Made by a program: the position numbers and the translations under genes | Shown here: one piece after another, positions 15,059-22,543 of the stretch | Position numbering within the stretch: position 1 is the first letter of the stretch | How the letters are laid out: each line of letters starts with the position of its first letter | Virus record (IMG/VR): IMGVR_UViG_3300046804_001246 | Location: 1-25,511 of that record | DNA: 25,511 nucleotides | Direction: 5' to 3' (one strand) | Source: a virus | The notes under the pieces: model-generated | The model's input: only the letters and a program-made list of their open reading frames with translations | Told to the model about the DNA's origin: nothing | Databases searched by the model: none

Positions 15059-17653
15059 TTATTTCTTATTGTTTTTTGAAGCTCTATTAGAAGCATTTAT
15101 TTTAGCCACTTCTACATCATTCTTCATATTCTCTCTAGCAACGTTTAGTTTTTCTTTTTCAAGTTGCAGCTTCTGCATAGCTTGGTTGTTTTTAGATTGA
15201 ATATCTTGCATCTTTAATTGATATTCTTGAGCTGCTTTAGACTGTTGCATAGATAGATTTGCCACCTCTAGTACATCAGCAGTTCCTGACTTATCAATAT
15301 CTTGAGTTACTGTTTCACTTCTTCCAGCAGCATTGATAAGAGCCACTTCTTTCTTATTAATTCTATCAAGTTCTTGCTGATAGTTTTGATTAGCTAGCTC
15401 TTCTTGTTTTTGTTGCTGTTGAGCCTGTATTTGAGCAGCTGCAATTTGTTGTTGCTGCTGAAGCTGCTGTTGTTGAATCTGTAGTTGTTGATCTTGTAGT
15501 TGTTGCTGACGATCCTTGAGATTTTTGAATGTCTTCTTCATCTCTCTCATGGACTTAGTAGAATACAACTCAATTACATCATATAATGTGCCACCATTTT
15601 GTATAACTGCCTGAGACAACTGACGCAATTCATTGAACATTTGTGTATCTTCTGGTCTGTTTGTTACAAACACTTTAAGATCACGTAGTTTTAAATCATT
15701 ACCATTCACTTGTATAAATGCAGATTCTCCTTCTGCTGTAATATATGATAGTGTAGACATAGGTTTAGCACTTTCTACATATTGTGCAGCATCTACAATA
15801 GCTTGATATAGTTGACCAAGAACATACTCGTGCGCGATGAATAGAGGCTCTGTCTGAGCATATGACTGACTGACAGCTGTATTCACACCTGTGGCAGATT
15901 CACTTGCTTGTATGCTTCCTAAACGCTGTCTAGACATACCTATTAGCTCCCAACATTCATTCTTTAGTTGTAATGCAAGGTTATATCTAGACTGTATTTC
16001 ATTAGTTCTAGTAAGGTCTATATTTCTTGCAATGGTTGTATTAGATACAGCAGCCTTTGTATTCTCTGGGCTGTCATCATCGAATATAATACCACGCTCT
16101 CTTGCCTCCATTTCCCAGATGTCCAATGCATCTTGATCATCTCCATCTTTTAATCTAGGAACACGTCTAATATTTACAGAAGCTACGTTACCAATTTCCT
16201 TTTCTAGTAGTTTATACAACTGATTCATACAAATGTTGTATAACACTTGGAATGGCTTCATTAAATCTACTAATGACTTAGCTTCTGTATTCTTCACCTC
16301 AAATGTAGTGCCTATAATAGGGCAATAGTTAAGGATTTTTAGAGGTTTAATGTGATAGATGTCTGGTCCAATCTTAGTTCCTTGATACCATTGGTTAATC
16401 CATCCCCATTCTAGAGAAATTTGTGTAGGAATAGTGCCTGACTTGTAGTTCTCATCTACAAGAACAGTTTGCTCATTACCTAGTTCGTCAGTGTATATAA
16501 GTTTACCAATCTTTCTTTTAGAAATCCAATAAGCTCTAACAACAACGTATTTGTATCCAAATGAAGACACGTTAGATGTCAAACCCAAGAAGTCTTTTAG
16601 TCCATCATTGTTCTCTTTCATCTCACTTTCAATCATCATTCTTGTTTGTAGAACAAGAGGATCGTAAGTGTCATACATTACAGAGTCAATACCTGGTGTT
16701 GCATCTGGATTACCAAGGTTGGATTCACGAACGTTGATAAGTCCATAGTCTTGCAAGGAGCTTCTTAAGTGGTCAATCTCCTCTTTTGTCAAGTCAGGAA
16801 TGCTCTCAATAATCTCTGACAATTCCATAACTTGCACAGTACCAGCAGCATACGCTCCTTGATTTCTACCTGTAGGATCAGATATCCACTTTCTATCTGG
16901 TGTTGTTAAGAACCATGTATTCTTTGGGTTGGCCACTTCTATATTGAAGCCAAGCTTAGAGTTGTCTTCGTAGATGTGATAGAACTCTCTGGCAGAAATA
17001 AGCATATCTCTAAATGCATCTTCGCTCTTTTCTTTAAGATTGAATTCTGCTTTCTGACATGTCAAAATGTGGTTAGCCCACTTCTCTGCTACAGAAGTGT
17101 AAGAATCTAGCTGATCCTTCACTTGCTCCATTGTAATTTGTTCTAGCTGCTCTTCGTCAATTTCTTGACCCTGCATAGCCAGCTTCTGCATGATGTTCTG
17201 TCTGGCTTGAGAAATAATAAACTCTTGCAATACATCTGTCTTGAATTGTAATTCTTCAGACTGGCTATCATCATCAAATGCCTTTACACGAAATGTATCT
17301 GGACGCTTAGATATTTCACCTACAAGTTCGTTAATTGGCGTTGTTACAATAGAATAATGTTTTACATAAGCAGGAAGTCCTAAATCTCCCTGTAGCACTT
17401 CTGTAAATGATTTCACATCTGGCTCCTGATAAAAGTCTTCCATTCTTAGGATGCCTTTTACAAGGTCATAGTTTTTCACAAATGTGTCACGATTCTTCAT
17501 ATACTCTGCATATGATTTGTTTGCAAAGTAGTCCATCGTGTTCTTTATCCAACTCTCGTCCTGCTTCTCTTTCTCTGTCTTGAATTGATCAGGGAAAATG
17601 TTAAGATAGGCATATCGTATCGTTGCGTCCTTGGTATATCTAATGATTGCCAT
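15059..17653 (-). CDS. portal protein, 864 aa
   Basis: The portal forms the dodecameric ring through which terminase packages DNA. The call is based on its place directly after TerL, its length, and a core that reads like large Bacteroidota-phage portals. That core includes LMKPFQVLYNICMNQLYKLL (a long stem-like helix), then RQRLGSIQASESATGVNTAV, then SYAQTEPLFIAHEYVLGQLY. The N-terminal ~200 residues are helical. Residues ~715-754 are extremely Gln-rich (QQQLQDQQ, QQQQLQQQQQ), followed by ~110 residues of charged helix up to a Lys/Asn tail, probably a coiled coil projecting into the capsid. Its ATG overlaps the TerL stop as TAATG. The Gln-rich end is typical of crAss-like portals in my recollection. 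Confidence 0.88.
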   Translation of the reverse strand: MAIIRYTKDATIRYAYLNIFPDQFKTEKEKQDESWIKNTMDYFANKSYAEYMKNRDTFVKNYDLVKGILRMEDFYQEPDVKSFTEVLQGDLGLPAYVKHYSIVTTPINELVGEISKRPDTFRVKAFDDDSQSEELQFKTDVLQEFIISQARQNIMQKLAMQGQEIDEEQLEQITMEQVKDQLDSYTSVAEKWANHILTCQKAEFNLKEKSEDAFRDMLISAREFYHIYEDNSKLGFNIEVANPKNTWFLTTPDRKWISDPTGRNQGAYAAGTVQVMELSEIIESIPDLTKEEIDHLRSSLQDYGLINVRESNLGNPDATPGIDSVMYDTYDPLVLQTRMMIESEMKENNDGLKDFLGLTSNVSSFGYKYVVVRAYWISKRKIGKLIYTDELGNEQTVLVDENYKSGTIPTQISLEWGWINQWYQGTKIGPDIYHIKPLKILNYCPIIGTTFEVKNTEAKSLVDLMKPFQVLYNICMNQLYKLLEKEIGNVASVNIRRVPRLKDGDDQDALDIWEMEARERGIIFDDDSPENTKAAVSNTTIARNIDLTRTNEIQSRYNLALQLKNECWELIGMSRQRLGSIQASESATGVNTAVSQSYAQTEPLFIAHEYVLGQLYQAIVDAAQYVESAKPMSTLSYITAEGESAFIQVNGNDLKLRDLKVFVTNRPEDTQMFNELRQLSQAVIQNGGTLYDVIELYSTKSMREMKKTFKNLKDRQQQLQDQQLQIQQQQLQQQQQIAAAQIQAQQQQKQEELANQNYQQELDRINKKEVALINAAGRSETVTQDIDKSGTADVLEVANLSMQQSKAAQEYQLKMQDIQSKNNQAMQKLQLEKEKLNVARENMKNDVEVAKINASNRASKNNKK

Positions 17654-19677
17654 TATGTGAATAATTTATTTTTTCTCGTATTAAACATATTTCCAGAGCT
17701 GCTAAACAGCTTATTAGTCTTTAACTTTTTAGAATATAACGCCTTCACTCTGTCATCATTGGTTCCTCCAATCTTTCCAAATATGGGGTCCATCTTAAGT
17801 GCCTGAGCTATAGCTAGTTCTGCTGCTACAATCCTATCGAAGTTTCCTTCATCATTATATTGGATGATTTCTTCAAGAAGCATTGGGTCAAACATCTTGC
17901 TCACACCTGTAACTTCTTTAGTTATATTTCCCTCATCATCCTTTTCAGAATAAATAACATCCTCCATATATCTTTTCAGACATGTATGTAGGTAGTCAAT
18001 TATTTTCTGAGCTGATCTGTGAATACCAAATTCTCTTTTCACTGTAGTGTTTGGTATCACTTCTAACAACCATTGTGGTTGCTTCTCTAGATAGTGTGCA
18101 TCGCCCTTGCTTTTCATGTATTCGATGAAAGAAATATCATCATTCTCACAAAGAGCCCTAGCGTTATAATATTTAATTAGTAGTCTAGCCTGTTCTTCCC
18201 ACGTTTCCTTCTTATCAGGTCTTGCACAATACGAAGCTACGAACATATCCTGATATTTTTCACCAGTGAGATCGTGCATCCTCTTGTAAATATACACAGA
18301 ACCTAGTGAAGTTGAATACTTTGCCTGTCCTTGTCTATAAGGGTCAACTCCTGCAACGTATAATCCATAAGGAGGATTCTCTATAGGAAACTCATATATC
18401 ACTATAGGAGCATCTTTAGCATCTGTACTTTTTAGTGGGAAGTTTGTAATAGGCATCTTGTCTGTAAACTCATGTCCTATCTTTCCTTCATCACTAAATA
18501 ATATAACAGGGGTGCCAGTTCTTTCGTTCTGTAGCAACCTGATCTTCTGTCTTTTAGCAGCTTCTATATCGAAGATGTTGGTGTCTTCGTTAAGGAATAT
18601 ATCGTCCACCTTCTGTGGATAATACATTTTTTCTTTCAAATAAGCAACTCTATCTCCAGCTTTTTTTAGTCTTTCTAGGTTATCGTTGGTGATTTGATTG
18701 GCTTTCTCCTCATTAGACACCAGCATTTGTACATTATGTAGATCACTAGTGCGTGGGGCATTCAAATAACCACCTAATGTGCCAGGTTCTTTGGCTTCCA
18801 TTCTATATTTATTAGAAATGAATAAGCCATGTACACGCTTGGTGTCCTCATCATTGTTATAAGTTAAGAAGTTATAGTTGTCTACATCAAACATCAATGA
18901 CTTAGCATCCATAAACCTCTTCATGTCACCCCCTGTACCTGTCAGAATAGGAGAACATCCCCATCCAAATGGTGTTGTAAAGCCAGGAACAGCAGCCTGC
19001 AAACCTCGTAGAAAAGACCCTTTACCAATCTCGTCAATAATTAGTTTACGTGGCTTTGTACCAGCAATAGCTTCTTCGTTATTGCCTTCATCAAGGTTAC
19101 GTATTAATATTTGTGAAAAAGGAATACGTTCTCCTCCCTTTGTTTTAATACCTAACGTCACTTGATTCTTCCAATTATCTTCTACACGCTGCCATCTAAA
19201 ATACTCAGGAAGAAAGTTCAAGCCTTTATCAAGCTTGTCTGTAATAAGCTTAATATCTGGAGCATTCAAGCCAGCAATTACGTTCTGTGAGTTCTCATCA
19301 AAGGTAGCACCCCACGCAATATAGCTTGCTTCAAGCACAGACTTAGCAAAACGTCTAATTCCCAAAATAACCAACCCACGCTTTTCAGCATGGGCTCTGT
19401 CTATTTCGTTAGTTACCAACCATTCATTATCTCTTAAAGAAGGGTTGGCGTATTTCTGGTAGATGCGTCCTCGCTCATCCATAACATCCACTTCTGTATG
19501 CCATAGATTGAGATGCCAATACAGGAATGGATTGATGAACACACCATCCATCATAAATCCATCAAGACACAGCTTTCTGTGGAAGTCAAAGAAGGCTTTG
19601 TATTCTTGTGAATTCTTGTCAGGAAGGCGTGTTTGATTAATTAACCATTCACTATATGCAACATTTTCTAAACTCAT
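17653..19677 (-). CDS. terL: terminase large subunit (TerL), 674 aa
   Basis: DNA-packaging motor. The N-terminal ATPase has a Walker A-type loop GIRRFAKS at residues 106-113, Walker B LIIDE at 212-216, and a coupling motif LTGTGG at 245-250. The C-terminal RNase H-like nuclease shows its acidic residues at D445 (VAGVDPYRQG), E511-D513 (ALCENDD) and D614 (FDRIVAAELAI). Length and order fit complete TerL proteins. The Walker A loop has Ala where the usual GK[ST] has Gly, which is unusual. The start overlaps the upstream 110-aa gene by 4 nt (ATGA) and its stop overlaps the portal start by one base, so all three are likely translated in a coupled way. Confidence 0.95.
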   Translation of the reverse strand: MSLENVAYSEWLINQTRLPDKNSQEYKAFFDFHRKLCLDGFMMDGVFINPFLYWHLNLWHTEVDVMDERGRIYQKYANPSLRDNEWLVTNEIDRAHAEKRGLVILGIRRFAKSVLEASYIAWGATFDENSQNVIAGLNAPDIKLITDKLDKGLNFLPEYFRWQRVEDNWKNQVTLGIKTKGGERIPFSQILIRNLDEGNNEEAIAGTKPRKLIIDEIGKGSFLRGLQAAVPGFTTPFGWGCSPILTGTGGDMKRFMDAKSLMFDVDNYNFLTYNNDEDTKRVHGLFISNKYRMEAKEPGTLGGYLNAPRTSDLHNVQMLVSNEEKANQITNDNLERLKKAGDRVAYLKEKMYYPQKVDDIFLNEDTNIFDIEAAKRQKIRLLQNERTGTPVILFSDEGKIGHEFTDKMPITNFPLKSTDAKDAPIVIYEFPIENPPYGLYVAGVDPYRQGQAKYSTSLGSVYIYKRMHDLTGEKYQDMFVASYCARPDKKETWEEQARLLIKYYNARALCENDDISFIEYMKSKGDAHYLEKQPQWLLEVIPNTTVKREFGIHRSAQKIIDYLHTCLKRYMEDVIYSEKDDEGNITKEVTGVSKMFDPMLLEEIIQYNDEGNFDRIVAAELAIAQALKMDPIFGKIGGTNDDRVKALYSKKLKTNKLFSSSGNMFNTRKNKLFT

Positions 19678-20006
19678 TTCCTACCCTTAAGAAAATCCTC
19701 TGCCATAGAGCCAAGCTCACCACTACCACGTATTTCAATCTTAGATTCTTCCTTTTCTCTGAGTTTATCCACCACTTCTAAAAGAGCTAGATAGTTTTTC
19801 ATCGTTTCTTGGATGAATTTTCCTTGACTCTCAATACTAGCAATCACCATAGGTAGCATTCCTCCCTTGGCTGTAGGCTTCCATTCAATCCTATCCTTCA
19901 GCTCATGCAGAGGATTAGCATCAACATATTGCTTCCAGCTAGCAAGCTGTTGTTCAGCCCAATCTAGCTCTGTATTAACGTATGTTGTCTTCTTTGGAGC
20001 AGCCAT
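19674..20006 (-). CDS. 110-aa protein directly upstream of TerL, possible small-terminase-like
   Basis: The protein begins MAAPKKTTYVNTELDWAEQQ and is mostly helical. Its middle carries ASWKQYVDANPLHELKDRIEW and a long helix with ETMKNYLALLEVVDKLREKE, and its C-terminus is basic (DFLKGRK). It overlaps the TerL start by 4 nt. The slot just before TerL is where many phages carry a small terminase subunit, and a short helical oligomer-forming protein would fit. However, no clear helix-turn-helix is visible at its N-terminus, so this is only a positional suggestion. Confidence 0.7.
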   Translation of the reverse strand: MAAPKKTTYVNTELDWAEQQLASWKQYVDANPLHELKDRIEWKPTAKGGMLPMVIASIESQGKFIQETMKNYLALLEVVDKLREKEESKIEIRGSGELGSMAEDFLKGRK

Positions 20007-20010
20007 GTAT

Positions 20011-20205
20011 TTATGTTAATGTTACAATTCCTTGTGCAGCTGTCTTCAGCTCTAATACACTCACCTGTATTGGACCACTAAGCAACTCTTGTATTTGCTT
20101 GTTGGCAATCTCTTTAGTTTTGTCATCAATTCCAGGGGTGGCACACAATGCTGCCAATCTTTCGATTACAGTCATTGATTCTTGTCCAATCATTGCTCTA
20201 TTCAT
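20011..20205 (-). CDS. small helical protein, 64 aa
   Basis: The protein is 64 residues, with VIERLAALCATPGIDDKTKE and IANKQIQELLSGPIQVSVLE segments, so two amphipathic helices joined by a short loop, then a short beta end. It overlaps the upstream 85-aa gene by 8 nt and sits 4 nt before the 110-aa gene, making it part of the pre-packaging cluster. I do not recognise the family. A Met at residue 11 is an alternative start, but the overlap with the preceding gene favours the upstream one. Confidence 0.68.
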   Translation of the reverse strand: MNRAMIGQESMTVIERLAALCATPGIDDKTKEIANKQIQELLSGPIQVSVLELKTAAQGIVTLT

Positions 20206-20455
20206 CTATCAAATTGTTTATATCTTCATCAGAAAGTTTATCATCGTCCTCTTCATCCTCTTCTTCATTCACTCCAGTGTTTACATATTCTTCCTGGACA
20301 ACGATGTTAATGGTGTCTTGAACATCATCTTGTATTCCTATTATATCCACATAGTCAGCACCTGCATCATATATATGCGAAAGGGTTTCGATTAACACTC
20401 TAAGGTTAATCTTTCTAAATCTCACCTCTTTATTATTGCGCTTCGTCATATTCAT
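20198..20455 (-). CDS. small acidic-tailed protein, 85 aa
   Basis: A basic N-terminus (MNMTKRNNKEVRFRKINLRV) leads to a small alpha/beta middle (LIETLSHIYDAGADYVDIIG). The C-terminal ~23 residues are very acidic (EEEDEEDDD then DEDINNLIDE). A strongly acidic tail can mimic DNA or mask a DNA- or RNA-binding partner, but that is speculation. The first Met overlaps the upstream Cys-rich gene by 23 nt; Met3 (ATG 20449) is an alternative start. Confidence 0.68.
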   Translation of the reverse strand: MNMTKRNNKEVRFRKINLRVLIETLSHIYDAGADYVDIIGIQDDVQDTINIVVQEEYVNTGVNEEEDEEDDDKLSDEDINNLIDE

Positions 20456-20714
20456 CTTCTTGTTCCCTTGTCATTACAGACATCCATTTCTCTAATGGAC
20501 ACGCACATGACAAGCATTTTGTTTTAGCTGACAGCGTACATCCACAATGTGTGCAATGTGCATCTAGACGCACTGTCTTGTGATGTTTAGAATGGAATTT
20601 GCAATCATTGCATATTGCCATTCTCTGCGCTGACACTTGATCTATCTGTTCCTTTAGTTTTTCTTCTGGAAACAGATTGTTTTTCCAGCCCTCGTAAATC
20701 TGCGTTAAGCTCAT
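20433..20714 (-). CDS. Cys-rich zinc-ribbon-like phage protein, 93 aa
   Basis: The protein reads MSLTQIYEGWKNNLFPEE...QRMAICNDCKFHS and then a Cys-rich core with C35, C38, C54, C57, C59, C67, C70 and C72 (HCTHCGCT, KCLSCACP), which can bind two zinc ions. The N-terminal part IYEGWKNNLFPEEKLKEQI resembles the N-terminus of similar proteins I recall from Bacteroidota and their phages, so I keep the first Met. That makes the gene overlap the end of the IHF-like gene by 110 nt in another frame. A nucleic-acid-binding or assembly role is possible, and none is shown. Confidence 0.78.
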   Translation of the reverse strand: MSLTQIYEGWKNNLFPEEKLKEQIDQVSAQRMAICNDCKFHSKHHKTVRLDAHCTHCGCTLSAKTKCLSCACPLEKWMSVMTREQEDEYDEAQ

Positions 20715-21054
20715 TTATTTTATTGATTAATATTTTACGCTTTAGCAACATTTCATCTATCACATCATTCCACTTCTGAATCTTCGTCTCGCTGTCTGTC
20801 GAGACAATTTTATTTCTAAGAGCTCGTATTTGAGCATCCATTGTGTCAAGCTTCTTTTGAGCAGCTTCGTTATTCCATCTAAGGGTGCCCCATCCAGAAA
20901 TCTCCACCACCTTATGCTTCTGTGTAGCATTGATGACACTATCAAACTGATGCTTCACCACTTCATCGACAATACTAATGTCTATGTTGAGCTGCTTTGC
21001 CAATCGCTTGACAAACCAATCTCTATGAGACATGGAACTAAGCTTTTCCTCCAT
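20605..21054 (-). CDS. IHF/HU-like DNA-bending protein with coiled-coil extension, 149 aa
   Basis: Residues ~8-72 follow the HU/IHF pattern: a helical pair (RDWFVKRLAKQLNIDISIVD, then VVKHQFDSVINATQ) and the strand-turn VVEISGWGTLRWNNEAAQKK, matching the usual 'v.i.gfGtF....r' start of the beta saddle. The long DNA-binding arm of true HU is missing; the protein continues instead as a charged helix (about 73-130) and a basic Ser/Lys end. IHF-like genes are a known feature of crAss-like genomes. The start is either Met1 (21054), which overlaps the upstream gene by 17 nt, or Met8 (21033), which leaves a 4-nt gap. The last 110 nt overlap the Cys-rich gene. Confidence 0.72.
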   Translation of the reverse strand: MEEKLSSMSHRDWFVKRLAKQLNIDISIVDEVVKHQFDSVINATQKHKVVEISGWGTLRWNNEAAQKKLDTMDAQIRALRNKIVSTDSETKIQKWNDVIDEMLLKRKILINKINELNADLRGLEKQSVSRRKTKGTDRSSVSAENGNMQ

Positions 21055-21385
21055 GTAAAATCTTTATCTCCAATGTAACATCATTTGAGAAATCCAATGA
21101 TATCAAAGGATTGACAATAATCTTACCATCCTTCTTAAGAAGAAGATTACGCTTCTTAAGCTTACTCACCATATTATTCACTGTAGCTCCTGTCGTGTCA
21201 TACGTTTGACAAAACTTCTCCCTATTACTAGGAACAGAAATACTACCAGAAACAGCAATAAAAGACATCAACTGTATCTCCCTTTCTGTAAGCTCCAAAT
21301 CATTCAATGCAGAAAGAACAGAATAATACTTACGTGAAACGTTAGTATCATCTTGCAATTCCTTCTTTAATCGTTGTACAATCAT
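21038..21385 (-). CDS. winged-helix DNA-binding protein, 115 aa, first gene of the structural operon
   Basis: Residues ~31-98 look like a winged helix: LTEREIQLMSFIAVSGSISV, a recognition-helix region with TTGATVNNMVSKLKKRN, and a wing LLLKKDGKIIVNPL. It resembles MarR-type or replication-initiator winged helices. As the first gene after the promoter region, it may regulate this operon or the divergent plus-strand genes, perhaps through the AT-rich palindrome at 21501-21520. The leader holds AAACCAAT a few bases before the ATG. The regulatory target is inferred only from position. Confidence 0.7.
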   Translation of the reverse strand: MIVQRLKKELQDDTNVSRKYYSVLSALNDLELTEREIQLMSFIAVSGSISVPSNREKFCQTYDTTGATVNNMVSKLKKRNLLLKKDGKIIVNPLISLDFSNDVTLEIKILHGGKA

Positions 21386-21403
21386 TTGACCATTGGTTTA
21401 TAA

Positions 21404-21436
21404 CAAATATAAAACATCCTCCACCAAAATAACAAA
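21404..21436 (-). promoter_or_regulatory. Bacteroidota-type promoter for the minus-strand structural operon
   Basis: The minus strand has TATATTTG (21411-21404), a perfect match to the Bacteroidota -7 box TAnnTTTG. TTTG (21436-21433) lies 21 nt upstream, matching the -33 element and its spacing. The box lies 18 nt upstream of the winged-helix ATG. The host major sigma factor could therefore start this operon. Confidence 0.6.
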
Positions 21437-21637
21437 TTTTATTATTTCTGTTTTTCAATAAGCACCCCCACCCATATAGATGATTGTAAAAAGCCCCCCA
21501 CCAAAATTTTCAAAATTTGGAAAACTATTGTGTCAATGGGAGGGGAGGTTACATCAGATTGAAACCCCTTGAGGTTTTTGGCAGGTTGGGGTGTTCCCCC
21601 TGCTTTGACACTAACTAAAACCAAAACACAAACTAAG
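21437..21637. promoter_or_regulatory. divergent intergenic control region
   Basis: This stretch separates the two transcription directions. It holds an imperfect palindrome CCAAAATTTT/CAAAATTTGG (21501-21520), and the decamer CCACCAAAAT inside it (21499-21508) also occurs at 21421-21430. There are C-runs and G-runs (CCCCCCACC, GGGAGGGGAGG) and a possible plus promoter: TTTG near 21577-21580 followed 19 nt later by CTGCTTTG, which is only a partial -7 match. A short frame on the minus strand here is probably not coding. Confidence 0.45.
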
Positions 21638-22036
21638 ATGGCAAACGCAATCGAAATCACAGGCCCACAAATCTTTCGTCTCAGAGTTCTAGAATCTGCT
21701 AGACCTTACGCAAAAGATTCTGCTCTAGCAGGACAAACCTATTCTAGAGTGACCTACAATGGAACAGTCTTTACTATTAATGATAAAGATCCATTCCTTG
21801 CAGACCTCAAGGCTGGTAAAGTTCACACTGCATTCTTGCTTGAGACGCAAGACACTATCGAAGATTCTGAAGGTAACTCAACTAACGTTACACGATTACA
21901 ATTCGATGGTTACGCAAGCAATGCTCAAATGATTGGCCTAACCAAGACTGATGCTGTTCTACAAAGCATCATGAAAGGCTCATTCAAAGCAGAAGCAGAA
22001 CTTAGCGAGGCAGACCTACAGGCATTGGAGCAATAA
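21638..22036 (+). CDS. 132-aa soluble protein, first plus-strand gene
   Basis: I chose ATG 21638 (MANAIEITGPQIFRLRVLES) over a more upstream in-frame Met, because the upstream stretch is G/C-run intergenic DNA and this ATG has an A-rich leader typical of the window. The protein is mixed alpha/beta with QTYSRVTYNGTVFTINDKDP, LKAGKVHTAFLLETQDTIED and NVTRLQFDGYASNAQMIGLT, and an acidic helical C-terminus (EAELSEADLQALEQ). An acidic tail after a beta-rich core recalls single-stranded-DNA-binding proteins, but no OB-fold signature can be proved by eye. It stands alone, is followed by structured non-coding DNA, and may be strongly expressed. Confidence 0.85.
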   Translation: MANAIEITGPQIFRLRVLESARPYAKDSALAGQTYSRVTYNGTVFTINDKDPFLADLKAGKVHTAFLLETQDTIEDSEGNSTNVTRLQFDGYASNAQMIGLTKTDAVLQSIMKGSFKAEAELSEADLQALEQ

Positions 22037-22044
22037 GCTCCTTT
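22027..22044 (+). terminator. short hairpin overlapping the stop codon of the 132-aa gene
   Basis: GGAGC (22027-22031) pairs with GCTCC (22037-22041) around loop AATAA, which contains the TAA stop, and TTT follows. The stem is short, so this is a weak terminator candidate. Confidence 0.4.
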
Positions 22045-22057
22045 GCCAATAGGCATT

Positions 22058-22088
22058 AATAGCGTGGCGAGAAATCGCTGCGCTTATT
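22058..22088 (+). ncRNA. 13-bp RNA hairpin with GAAA tetraloop
   Basis: AATAGCG-TG-GCGA (22058-22070) folds onto TCGC-TG-CGCTTATT (22075-22088) around GAAA (22071-22074), a GNRA tetraloop. As RNA the TG/TG steps form two G-U wobble pairs, and one U is bulged. It lies in the 3' untranslated part of the 132-aa gene and could stabilise that message or mark the start of a small RNA. Confidence 0.45.
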
Positions 22089-22409
22089 ATCGTGTATAAG
22101 AACACAATCTAATGCGTCATCAAGCAAACTGATGATATGTATAATGCAGTGTTGCGTTGCGTTGTATATAGTGTGAAGATGTGTTCTATACGATAATATA
22201 AGTAAAATACAACGTTTGTATGATAATGTACAATTTAATAAACTTTTTCTCGAGGAAATCAAAAGTTTGTGTTGTACTTTATAAAGAAATAGTTGTGAGA
22301 ATAAGAGTAGGAGTGTCACCAATAGCATGTATAAGGGTATAAATTCACAGTGTTCATTTATTCCTTTAGACACATCGTATAGCATTAATTAAACAAAACG
22401 CACAACAAC
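22089..22409. other. AT-rich non-coding stretch
   Basis: No convincing gene is visible in either strand; one minus-strand frame here lacks protein-like composition and lies opposite the local transcription. It contains a TCATCA/TGATGA hairpin (22117-22135), a short TTGCG repeat near 22152-22161, repeated GATAATATA / GATAATGTA units, and near its right end the TATAGCATTAA element with the leader AAACAAAACGCACAA. It could include regulatory DNA or an origin, but no iteron array was found. Confidence 0.5.
22378..22405 (+). promoter_or_regulatory. candidate phage promoter plus leader (TATAGCATTAA ... CGCACAA)
   Basis: TATAGCATTAA (22378-22388) is followed by AAACAAAACGCACAA (22391-22405) just before an ATG at 22410. 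The same 11-mer precedes the 23469 gene, where it is followed by CAAAGCACA copies. GACAC lies a few bases upstream, as at 15021. Confidence 0.5.
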
Positions 22410-22532
22410 ATGATAACATTATGTGTAATGCCCAATTTCAAGGGTGATAGAAAAGAGACATTGCAAGCATTGATTGTATGTGTCCTAATTGACAGTATTT
22501 ATTGTTTTCCATTTATTCATCATTATTTATAA
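22410..22532 (+). CDS. possible 40-aa leader peptide or tiny gene
   Basis: ATG 22410 to TAA 22532 encodes MITLCVMPNFKGDRKETLQA followed by a hydrophobic end. Its only support is its position right after the repeated promoter and leader element, and the open frame up to 11 nt before the next gene. Composition does not argue strongly for or against coding. Confidence 0.35.
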   Translation: MITLCVMPNFKGDRKETLQALIVCVLIDSIYCFPFIHHYL

Positions 22533-22543
22533 TCAATCGCACA

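Noticed and set aside
21562-21579. Small hairpin AAACC/GGTTT followed by TTTTT upstream of the 132-aa gene
   Set aside because: Only five pairs, three of them A-T, and no upstream transcript to end; too weak to call a terminator.
21442-21660. Minus-strand frame of 72 codons in the divergent control region
   Set aside because: It overlaps the start of the 132-aa gene and the palindromic region, and its translation looks like antisense of a leader.
22056-22385. Minus-strand frame of 109 codons in the AT-rich stretch
   Set aside because: Composition is Leu/Ile/His/Cys-rich without domain character, it runs against the local transcription, and it covers the hairpins and the repeated promoter element.
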